A program made the position numbers and the translations under genes. A stretch of 5,492 bases of DNA from Rhodospirillales bacterium (GTDB lineage: Bacteria; Pseudomonadota; Alphaproteobacteria; JAREAF01): assembly GCA_029240475.1 (NCBI GenBank), contig JAREAF010000253.1, positions 1 through 5,492 of the forward strand, in the 5' to 3' direction. Below the pieces are notes generated by a model. It was not told the DNA's origin and did no database searches. It saw only the letters and a program-made list of their open reading frames with translations. Numbering within the stretch: position 1 is the first letter of the stretch; each line of letters begins with the position of its first letter. Of this stretch, positions 1 through 5,492 are shown one piece after another.

Positions 1-1
1 G

Positions 2-835
2 AGCGTGGAGATCCTCGACGCGCTGATCGAGGCCGACCTGCCGGTGGTGATCTCCTCGGCCCCGCAGGCGGGCGCGACCTCGCCGGCGGCGCTCGCCGGC
101 ACCCTGGTGCAGATCACCGCCGAGCAGCTTTCGGGCTTCACCTATGTGAACCTGAAGAAGCCCGGTTTCCCACTGATCATGGGCTGCGTGCCGGCCCAGG
201 CGGACCTCAGGACCGGCGCCTTCACAGGCGGCTCGGCCGAGTTCGCGCTGCTCAACGCCGCCTGCGCGCAGATCGCCCAGGCGCTGAAGGTGCCGCTCTA
301 CAACTCCAGCGGCATCGCCGATTCCAAGGTGCCGGACGCGCAGGCCGGGTTCGAGAAGGGGCTGACCACTGCGACCGCGGCGCTGGCCGGCTCCAACTAC
401 ATCCATCATTCGGCCGGGTTCCTGGAAAGCCTGCTAACCGTCGCCTACGAGCAATATGTCATCGACAATGACGTCAACGGCGCGGTGATGCGGCTGACCC
501 GCGGCATCGAGGTGACGGAGGAGACCCTGTCGCTGGAGGTGATCCACGATGTCTGCACGATCGGGCCTGGGCATTTCCTGGGGCACGCGCAGACGCTGGC
601 GCTGATGAACAGCGAATATCTCTATCCGGCGCTCTTCAACAGGCAGACGCGCGACGATTGGGAGGCGGCGGGGGCGCAGGACGCCCGCGCCGCGGCCAAC
701 GCCCGCGCCCGCGCGATCCTCGCCGAGCACTGGCCCAGACCCATCGCGCCCGAGCTCGACCGCGACCTGCGCCGGCGATTCGAGATCCTGCTGCCGGCCG
801 AGGAGATGCAGGCCGGCGCCCTCAGCGCGGCCTAA
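2..835 (+). CDS. MttB-family (trimethylamine/quaternary amine) methyltransferase, C-terminal part
   Basis: The reading frame is open from the left edge, so the 5' end lies outside the window; the GTG at 5-7 is an internal codon, not a likely start. About 277 residues are visible, roughly the C-terminal half of a family that is usually a little over 500 residues. Family-like segments, numbered from that GTG, are GATSPAALAGTLVQ (23-36), an SKVPDAQAGFEKGLTTATAALAG stretch (about 107-129), HHSAGFLESLLTVAYEQ (134-150) and GPGHFLGHAQTL (187-198). Characterised members are cytoplasmic and move a methyl group from trimethylamine or a betaine to a cognate corrinoid protein. Archaeal MttB carries pyrrolysine near residue 334, encoded by amber. 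No in-frame stop occurs in the visible part, which should include that site, so this is probably a non-pyrrolysine homologue like the glycine betaine methyltransferase MtgB. The substrate is unknown. The gene ends 4 bases before the lyase gene, consistent with co-transcription. Confidence 0.88.
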   Translation, partial: SVEILDALIEADLPVVISSAPQAGATSPAALAGTLVQITAEQLSGFTYVNLKKPGFPLIMGCVPAQADLRTGAFTGGSAEFALLNAACAQIAQALKVPLYNSSGIADSKVPDAQAGFEKGLTTATAALAGSNYIHHSAGFLESLLTVAYEQYVIDNDVNGAVMRLTRGIEVTEETLSLEVIHDVCTIGPGHFLGHAQTLALMNSEYLYPALFNRQTRDDWEAAGAQDARAAANARARAILAEHWPRPIAPELDRDLRRRFEILLPAEEMQAGALSAA

Positions 836-839
836 AGCG

Positions 840-1754
840 ATGACCCGCCCGCCCGCATCCCGGCATCTGTTCTCCGGCGTGCTGGTGCCGGTGCTGACGC
901 CCTTCGCCGCGGACTTGCGGCCGGAGCCCGGTCTCTTCGTTTCCTTGTGCCGCGCGCTGCTCGAGGATGGCGCCGGTGGTCTCGCGGTGTTCGGCACCAC
1001 CAGCGAAGCCAACTCAATGACCGTCGCCGAACGGCGCACCCTCCTGGCCGCGCTGATCGAGGGCGGCATTCAGCCCGGCATGCTCATGCCCGGAACCGGC
1101 GCGGCCGCCATTCCGGACGCCGTCGAGCTGACCCGAGCCGCGGTCGAGGCGGGCGCCGGGGGCGTGCTGCTGCTGCCGCCCTTCTATTACAAGAATGTGC
1201 CGGAGGACGGCGTCTTCGCCTATTTCGCCGAGGTGATCGAGCGCGTCGGCGATGCGCGGCTGAAGGTCTTCCTCTACCACATCCCGCAGATGTCGGCCGT
1301 GCCGGTCACGCCCGATCTCGTGGGCCGTCTGGTGGAGCGATACGGCCACGCCATCGCGGGCCTCAAGGACAGCTCGGGCGACTGGAACAACACCGAGACG
1401 CTGCTGCGCCGGTTCCCGCAGCTCTCGATCTTCCCGGGATCGGAGCGCTTTCTGCTGCCGGGGCTCGCCGCCGGCGCGCCCGGCTGCATCAGCGCCACCG
1501 CCAACTACGATGCCGCTTTGATCCGCAAGGTGATCGAGACGCCGGAGGGGCCCGAGCGCGAGCGCCTCGCCCGGCGCATGATCGCGATCCGCAGCGCGTT
1601 CGAGAAGCATCCGGTGATCCCGGCGCTGAAATTCCTCCAGGCGCGGCGCAGCGGCAACCCCGTATGGAAGACGGTCCGCCCGCCCCTGCGTCCGCTCTCC
1701 GATGACGCCGGCCGCGAGCTGCTGGCGACGCTCGAAGCGGCGGAATCCGACTAG
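840..1754 (+). CDS. DapA/N-acetylneuraminate lyase superfamily protein (class I aldolase or hydro-lyase)
   Basis: This is a complete 304-residue protein, the usual length for the DHDPS/NAL superfamily of TIM-barrel enzymes that form a Schiff base between a lysine and a 2-oxo acid. Visible landmarks are GTTSE (52-56, equivalent to the GTTGE substrate loop), a GTG at 86-88, the LPPFYYK segment (112-118), YHIP (146-149, with the catalytic Tyr146) and GLKDSSGD (174-181, with the Schiff-base Lys176). In true dihydrodipicolinate synthase the tyrosine motif is followed by an arginine (YNVPSR in E. coli) that binds the dicarboxylate substrate. Here that place is methionine (YHIPQM), closer to neuraminate lyase (YNIPAL). 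A role in lysine synthesis is therefore unlikely, and a catabolic 2-oxo-acid lyase, aldolase or deaminase is more plausible. The ATG lies 4 bases after the upstream TAA with no clear Shine-Dalgarno sequence, which suggests translational coupling to the methyltransferase gene. The exact substrate is not determined. Confidence 0.9.
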   Translation: MTRPPASRHLFSGVLVPVLTPFAADLRPEPGLFVSLCRALLEDGAGGLAVFGTTSEANSMTVAERRTLLAALIEGGIQPGMLMPGTGAAAIPDAVELTRAAVEAGAGGVLLLPPFYYKNVPEDGVFAYFAEVIERVGDARLKVFLYHIPQMSAVPVTPDLVGRLVERYGHAIAGLKDSSGDWNNTETLLRRFPQLSIFPGSERFLLPGLAAGAPGCISATANYDAALIRKVIETPEGPERERLARRMIAIRSAFEKHPVIPALKFLQARRSGNPVWKTVRPPLRPLSDDAGRELLATLEAAESD

Positions 1755-1790
1755 AAAGCTCCCGGTCCAGGCGAGCCGAACCTCATCGTA

Positions 1791-1809
1791 CGGGCAGTAT
1801 CCATGCCCG
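1791..1809. repeat. 6-bp perfect inverted repeat in the gap before the dehydrogenase gene
   Basis: CGGGCA at 1791-1796 is the exact reverse complement of TGCCCG at 1804-1809, with a 7-base loop between them. It lies in the only sizeable gap of the plus-strand gene run, 32 bases before the dehydrogenase ATG. No T-tract follows, so it is not an intrinsic terminator. It could be an operator, an mRNA hairpin or chance. Confidence 0.3.
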
Positions 1810-1830
1810 ATCGAGATCAGCCGAGCCCTT

Positions 1831-1836
1831 GAGGAG
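1831..1836 (+). promoter_or_regulatory. Ribosome binding site of the FAD-dependent oxidoreductase gene
   Basis: GAGGAG, followed by AGAAG, stands 5 bases before the ATG at 1842. It is a strong Shine-Dalgarno match and fixes the start of the gene. The preceding lyase gene has no comparable site, so the dehydrogenase can be translated independently. Confidence 0.75.
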
Positions 1837-1841
1837 AGAAG

Positions 1842-4262
1842 ATGCAAGAGACCGCCCGCGTCGTCGTGATCGGCGGCGGAGTCACCGGATGCGCCATCCT
1901 CTATCACCTGGCGAAGGCCGGCTGGTCCGACGTGGTCCTGCTGGAGCGCAGCGAGCTGACGGCCGGCTCGTCCTGGCATGCGGCGGGCAGCCTGTTCGCG
2001 ATCACGACGCCGTCGAACGCCTCGGTCCTGCAGAAATACACGCAAGATCTCTATCCCGAGCTGGAGAAGGAATCGGGCCAGTCCTGCGGCTTCCACCGCA
2101 CGGGCGGGCTCCTGCTGGTCCGCACGCCTGACCAGCTGACCGCATTGCAGCTCGCGCAGAGCCGCGCCAAGCGCGTCGGCATCGAGGCCGAGTTCATCTC
2201 CATCGCCGAGGCCAAGCGCCTGGCGCCGATCCTCAACACCGACGGCATCAAGGCCGTGGTGTTCGAGCCGACGCGCGGCTTCTGCGATCCGGCCAGCGTG
2301 ACCCAGGCCTATGCCAAGGCGGCGCGCGATCGGGGCGCCAAGGTGCACCGCCACCGCCCCGTGACGGGGCTGAAGCTGCTGCCGTCGGGCGAGTGGGAAG
2401 TCGAGACGCCGAAAGGGTCGATCCGCGCCGAGTTCGTCGTCAACGCGGCGGGCCTGTGGGGCCGCGAGGTGGCGGCGATGGCGGGGATCACCTTGCCGCT
2501 GATGCCGGTCGAGCATCACTACATGGTGACCGAGACGATCCCCGAGATCGCCGCCCTCGATCATGAGATCCCGAACATCGCCGAGGCGGGCGCGGGCTAT
2601 TACTGCCGGCAGGAGGGCAAGGGCCTGCTGCTCGGCGCCTATGAGAGCCACTGCGTCCATTGGGCCGAGGACGGCACGCCGCTCAATTTCGGGCATGAGC
2701 TGCTGCCCGACGACGTCACGCGCATGGAGGTCAATCTCGCCCGTGCGGTCGAGGCGATCCCGAGCCTGGAGAACGCCGGCATCAAGCGCGTCATCAACGG
2801 GCCGATGATCTTCTCGCCCGACCTCGGCCCCCTGCTCGGCCCCTACCCCGGCCTGCCGACCTACATCTGCGCCGCCGGCGTCATGACCGGCTTCAACCAG
2901 GGCGGCGGCATCGGCAAGGTGCTGGCCGAATGGATCATCGAGGGCGAGCCCTCGATCGATGTCAGCTTCTGGGACGTGGCGCGGTTCGGCGACTGGGCCG
3001 GCAAGGGCTTCACCCGGGCCCGCACGAAATATTTCTACGAGCACCGCACCGACCTCTATTACCCCTATCAGGAATATGAGGCAGGGCGGCCGGTGCGCAC
3101 TTTCCCGGCCTATGACCGCGAGGCCGCGGCGGGCGCCGTGTTCGGCTTCTCCTTCGGCAACGAATATCCGCTCTGGTACGCCCAGGACGGCGAGGAGCGC
3201 CGCGACCGCTATGGATATGGCCGCGGCAACTGGTTCGAGGCGGTGGGCCGCGAATGCCGCGCCACGCGCGAGGGTGTGGGTCTGTTCGAGGTCTCGACCT
3301 TCGGCAAGTACGAGGTGACCGGCCCCGGCGCGGCCAAGTGGCTGGACGGGCTCCTGGCCAACCGCATCCCGGCGGTGGGGCGCACCCTGCTCTGCCCGAT
3401 GCTCTCGCCCAAGGGCCGGCTCGTCGGCGACTTCACCGTCACGCGTCTGTCCGAGAACCGGTTCTGGCTGCTCGGCGCCGGCGTGATGCAGCGCATCCAT
3501 ATGCGCTGGTTCGCAACGCTCCTGCCCAAGGACGGCTCGGTGAAGGTCGAGAATCAGAGCCTGCGCTATGCCGGCTTGCAGATCGCGGGGCCGAACGCGC
3601 GCACGCTGCTGCAGCGCGTCTCGGAAAGCGATGTCGGCGCCAACTCCTTCCCGTTCCTCTCCGGCCGGCAGATGGAGATCGCGCGCTGCCCGGAGGCGGT
3701 GGCGGTGCGCGTCTCCTTCACCGGCGAGCTCGGCTACGAGCTCTACGTCCCGGCCGAGTACCAGCGCGTGCTGTTCGACGAGCTGACGGCGGCGGGCCGG
3801 GATCTCGGCCTCACGCTCGCCGGATCGCGCGCGCTCCTGTCGCTGCGCCTGGAGAAGAGCTTCCCCACCTGGGCGGCCGAGCTCGGCCCCGACTACACGC
3901 CGATGGAGCCGGGCCTGATGCGCTTCGTGCGCCTGGACAAGGGCGAGTTCGTCGGCCGCGAGGCGCTCGCCGCCCAATCCAAGGACGGCCCGCGCGAGAA
4001 GCTCTCGACCTTCGTGGTCGAGGCGGACGGCGTCGATTGCTTCGGCGGCGAGGCGGTGCTGCGCGACGGCAAATATGTGGGGTACGTGACCTCCGGCGGC
4101 TTCGGCCACACGGTCGGCGAGAGCTTGGCGCTGGCCTATATCCGCAGCCCGGCCTGGGAGCCGGGCGCGCGCTACGAGATCGAGCTCTTGGGCCAGCGGC
4201 GCAAGGCCGTGCTGTCGGCCAAGCCGCGCTTCGATGCCGACGGCGCGCGCATGCGCAGCTGA
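1842..4262 (+). CDS. FAD-dependent oxidoreductase with GcvT-like folate domain (dimethylglycine/sarcosine dehydrogenase family)
   Basis: This complete 806-residue protein has the full architecture of dimethylglycine and sarcosine dehydrogenases. The N-terminal DAO-type Rossmann fold (about 6-370) has GGGVTG at 11-16 and the acidic Glu35 at the end of the second strand. SSWHAAG (43-49) places His46 where family members attach FAD covalently. EHHYMVTE (224-231) and the GYYCRQEGKGLLLGAYE stretch (252-268) probably form the amine site; compare His225 and Tyr259 of Arthrobacter dimethylglycine oxidase. A linking domain (about 370-430) leads into a GcvT-like module, with FGKYEVTGPGA near 487-497, the GELGYELYVP folate-site strand at 628-637 and RLEKSFPTWAAELGPDYTPME near 669-689. 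A GcvT C-terminal barrel (about 715-800) follows. The family oxidises an N-methyl group and transfers the one-carbon unit to tetrahydrofolate as 5,10-methylene-THF. No signal peptide is seen, so it is cytoplasmic. The choice between dimethylglycine, sarcosine and another N-methyl substrate is open. The methyltransferase upstream supports a demethylation pathway. Confidence 0.92.
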   Translation: MQETARVVVIGGGVTGCAILYHLAKAGWSDVVLLERSELTAGSSWHAAGSLFAITTPSNASVLQKYTQDLYPELEKESGQSCGFHRTGGLLLVRTPDQLTALQLAQSRAKRVGIEAEFISIAEAKRLAPILNTDGIKAVVFEPTRGFCDPASVTQAYAKAARDRGAKVHRHRPVTGLKLLPSGEWEVETPKGSIRAEFVVNAAGLWGREVAAMAGITLPLMPVEHHYMVTETIPEIAALDHEIPNIAEAGAGYYCRQEGKGLLLGAYESHCVHWAEDGTPLNFGHELLPDDVTRMEVNLARAVEAIPSLENAGIKRVINGPMIFSPDLGPLLGPYPGLPTYICAAGVMTGFNQGGGIGKVLAEWIIEGEPSIDVSFWDVARFGDWAGKGFTRARTKYFYEHRTDLYYPYQEYEAGRPVRTFPAYDREAAAGAVFGFSFGNEYPLWYAQDGEERRDRYGYGRGNWFEAVGRECRATREGVGLFEVSTFGKYEVTGPGAAKWLDGLLANRIPAVGRTLLCPMLSPKGRLVGDFTVTRLSENRFWLLGAGVMQRIHMRWFATLLPKDGSVKVENQSLRYAGLQIAGPNARTLLQRVSESDVGANSFPFLSGRQMEIARCPEAVAVRVSFTGELGYELYVPAEYQRVLFDELTAAGRDLGLTLAGSRALLSLRLEKSFPTWAAELGPDYTPMEPGLMRFVRLDKGEFVGREALAAQSKDGPREKLSTFVVEADGVDCFGGEAVLRDGKYVGYVTSGGFGHTVGESLALAYIRSPAWEPGARYEIELLGQRRKAVLSAKPRFDADGARMRS

Positions 4263-4271
4263 TCGGCCGAT

Positions 4272-4433
4272 CTACTTCGCTAGGCGCGCCCGCTGCTCGA
4301 GCCGCTTGGCCAGCGCGTTCAGGGCCCAGTCGCGCGCCAGCGCAGCGGCCTCCGCCCAGCGCGGGGTCTGGTCGCCGAGGCGCGGCAGCGGCGCCGAGGC
4401 GTCCATGGTCGCGATCGACTTGTAGAGCCGGAG
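4272..4433 (-). pseudogene. Cut-off C-terminal tail of the 5'-3' exonuclease, downstream of an in-frame TAG
   Basis: Reading on in the same frame past the TAG at 4434-4436 gives 53 further sense codons before a second TAG at 4272-4274. The translation begins LRLYKSIATMDASAPLPRL, then has DQTPRWAEAAALARDWALNA and ends LAKRLEQRARLAK. From memory, homologues of this nuclease end the same way, with an ELRL(F/Y)(R/K)SIATMDASAPLP stretch and a terminal helix. The stop thus appears to replace the Glu codon before LRLY, which a single GAG to TAG change would explain. The tail keeps its reading frame and codon bias, so the change is recent, is read through, or is a base-calling error. The restored gene would end 9 bases from the convergent dehydrogenase stop. 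Confidence 0.75.
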
Positions 4434-5153
4434 CTAGTCCGCCTGGCTTGCGAAGCGCCCTGCCGCGAGGACCGCTTCCAGCGTTCCGTACCGGCGCAGC
4501 AGATCGGCCGCGGTCCTTTGCCCGCACCCGCGCGCCCCGGGGATGCGGTCCGAGGCATCGCCGCGCAGCGCGATGAAATCCGGCACTTGGGCCGGCTCGA
4601 CGCCATAACGCGCCCGCACCTCGGCGGGGCCGATGCGCGCGACCTCGCCCGCACGCACCGGCTGGATGATCGTGGTCAGCTCCGAGGCCAGCTGGAACGC
4701 GTCGCGGTCGCCGGTGGCCACGAGCACGGTCCCGCCGCGCCGCTCCTCGCGCAGGGTTGCGGCGGCCAGGAAGTCGTCAGCCTCGTAGCCCGGCGCCTTG
4801 GCATTGGCAAAGCCGCAGGCTGCGATGAATTCCGGCAGCGCCTCGAGCTGCTCGCGCAGCTCGGCATCGACCTCGCGGCCCGCCTGATACTCCGCCAGCG
4901 CGCGATGGCGGTAGGTCGGCGCGTCCAGCGTGTCCCACCCGACCAGCACGGCGCGCGGCCGCTCGGTCTCGTAGAAGCGCAGGAGATAGTTGGCGAAGCC
5001 GAGCACGGCGCCGCCGCCGCGATCGCCGCTGCGGCGGATCGTCTTCGGCAGCGCGTGATAGGAGCGGTAGGCGAACGAATCGCCGTCGATCACGAGCAGC
5101 GGCCGCTTCGGTGCGGCCTCCGCGTCGCGAGCGCCTTGTTTGAATTGGGCCAC
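4434..5153 (-). CDS. Stand-alone 5'-3' exonuclease (PolA N-terminal/FEN family), C-terminally truncated
   Basis: The product is 239 residues from a GTG at 5153. It resembles the 5' nuclease domain of DNA polymerase I but has no polymerase domain. The metal-binding acidic residues of the FEN superfamily can be placed at Asp23 and Asp25 (VIDGDS), Asp74 (GWDT), Glu124, Asp126 and Asp127 (GYEADD), Asp149 and Asp151 (TGDRD), and Asp199 and Asp202 (RGDASDRIPG). The helix-two-turn-helix DNA-binding loop follows at 206-223; it reads GARGCGQRTAADLL, where homologues usually have GVGPK. Such enzymes cut 5' flaps during RNA primer removal and repair. The GTG start is chosen because the conserved region begins about 18 residues later, a GAGG lies 4 bases upstream, and the frame further upstream (to about 5342) has no family-like sequence. 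The product stops at a TAG about 53 residues before the expected end, so catalysis may survive but the C-terminal helices are lost. Confidence 0.8.
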   Translation of the reverse strand: MAQFKQGARDAEAAPKRPLLVIDGDSFAYRSYHALPKTIRRSGDRGGGAVLGFANYLLRFYETERPRAVLVGWDTLDAPTYRHRALAEYQAGREVDAELREQLEALPEFIAACGFANAKAPGYEADDFLAAATLREERRGGTVLVATGDRDAFQLASELTTIIQPVRAGEVARIGPAEVRARYGVEPAQVPDFIALRGDASDRIPGARGCGQRTAADLLRRYGTLEAVLAAGRFASQAD

Positions 5154-5167
5154 TTGACCTCGGTCAA
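5154..5167. promoter_or_regulatory. FNR/FixK-like palindrome overlapping the exonuclease ribosome binding site
   Basis: TTGACCTCGGTCAA is a perfect 14-base palindrome: 6-bp arms with a 2-base centre, or TTGAC-N4-GTCAA. This fits the half-sites and spacing of FNR/FixK/DNR-family operators (TTGAY-N4-RTCAA). It directly abuts the presumed GTG start of the minus-strand exonuclease, whose GAGG lies inside it. Binding there would block expression, or the mRNA could form a 5-bp hairpin over the ribosome binding site. It might instead serve a plus-strand transcript. No flanking promoter of good quality was found, so function is inferred only from the pattern. Confidence 0.35.
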
Positions 5168-5492
5168 ATTGGCTTGCCGTGGATATTAGAGCATGCGCTA
5201 ACGGAGAGAAATCCCGTGGCGCCGATTTTCCAACAACCAAGCCAAGGCTCGCCAGCCTATTTGATCGACACCTCGCCGGCTGAATGGTCATGGGCATCCA
5301 CCGTCGCGCCCGGTCCGTGTTCAAGGCCCCAGCGACGCTCACCCGCGGCTTCTAGGCTGATCAACTTCCACCATGGCGCTTTCATCCGCATAAGCCTCGG
5401 ACAGCACGCGTCCGCATGGACGGAGCCCAGCGCGCCTCCCAAGGGGCGCCGTGCTCAGCCACCGACCTGCCGATCGCTGGTGAGCGATGTCT
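5168..5492. other. Region without a supported gene; two weak opposing reading frames
   Basis: The first 80 or so bases are less GC-rich than the rest of the window, as in an intergenic promoter region. Two candidates lie beyond. On the plus strand a frame opens at GTG 5216, 7 bases after GGAGAG, and runs without a stop to the right edge (about 92 codons). Its product is rich in Ser, Pro, Arg and Ala, with no domain I recognise, as is typical of chance frames in GC-rich DNA. On the minus strand ATG 5385 to TAG 5257 encodes 42 residues starting MKAPWWKLISLEAAGERRWG, more protein-like in composition but also unrecognised. The two overlap, so at most one is likely real. No tRNA, terminator, insertion-sequence end or repeat array was seen. 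Confidence 0.4.

Noticed and set aside
1014..4109. A 1031-codon open frame on the minus strand running antisense through both the lyase and the dehydrogenase genes.
   Set aside because: It lies opposite two clearly real genes and crosses the gap between them. Its translation is an Arg/His/Ala/Glu/Leu-rich mixture without any domain. Long antisense frames are a known by-product of strong GC bias at third codon positions.
4261..4272. Perfect 12-base palindrome GATCGGCCGATC between the two convergent genes, as a possible bidirectional terminator.
   Set aside because: It has no loop and could form only a stem of about 4 bp, with no T-tract on either side. The bases are largely the ends of the two coding sequences.
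4434..4436. TAG in the exonuclease as a pyrrolysine codon, suggested by the nearby MttB-family gene.
   Set aside because: The visible MttB part has no in-frame amber. The position looks like a replaced Glu. TAG also ends the lyase gene (1752-1754) and the restored nuclease (4272-4274). A nonsense change is simpler.
4518..5189. A 223-codon plus-strand frame across the exonuclease region.
   Set aside because: It is the antisense shadow of the exonuclease, whose conserved acidic motifs are clearly on the minus strand.
5154..5342. N-terminal extension of the exonuclease to an upstream start near 5342.
   Set aside because: The extra 63 residues do not resemble the family, cross the palindrome and less GC-rich stretch, and are unnecessary because GTG 5153 has a GAGG and suits the conserved N-terminus.
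5409..5460. GC-rich partly self-complementary stretch near GGAGCCCAGCGCGCCTCC as a possible insertion-sequence end or terminator.
   Set aside because: The arms are short and imperfect, there is no partner repeat in the window, and no transposase-like sequence is visible.

Overview
The window is GC-rich bacterial DNA with strongly GC-biased third codon positions and tightly packed genes. The protein families and the style of the gene products look alphaproteobacterial (Rhodospirillales/Hyphomicrobiales-like). That placement is an inference, because no rRNA or other taxonomic marker is present.

Left to centre (1-4262, + strand) is a three-gene run. It begins with the C-terminal half of an MttB-family (trimethylamine/quaternary amine) methyltransferase that enters from the left edge. 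Four bases after its stop comes a complete DapA/N-acetylneuraminate-lyase-superfamily aldolase or hydro-lyase. After an 87-base gap with a strong ribosome binding site comes a complete 806-residue FAD-dependent oxidoreductase fused to a folate-binding aminomethyltransferase module, of the dimethylglycine/sarcosine dehydrogenase type. The first and third products are both enzymes that remove N-methyl groups and pass one-carbon units on, to a corrinoid protein or to tetrahydrofolate. The set therefore reads as part of a catabolic cluster for a methylated amine or betaine. The lyase would act on the demethylated carbon skeleton, but its substrate cannot be read from the sequence.

Right (4272-5153, - strand) is a convergent gene for a stand-alone 5'-3' exonuclease of the PolA N-terminal/FEN type. 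It is interrupted by an in-frame TAG. The 53 codons after the TAG still read as the expected family C-terminus and end 9 bases from the stop of the dehydrogenase gene. This looks like a recent nonsense change in an otherwise intact gene, or a sequencing error.

The right end (5154-5492) has no gene I can support. It starts with a perfect palindrome, TTGACCTCGGTCAA, which fits the FNR/FixK-type pattern TTGAC-N4-GTCAA and covers the presumed ribosome binding site of the exonuclease. Beyond it lie two weak opposing reading frames. I saw no RNA genes, CRISPR arrays or complete mobile elements. I found no clear new system. The best leads are the demethylation cluster with a non-DHDPS lyase, the amber-interrupted nuclease and the palindrome at its start codon.
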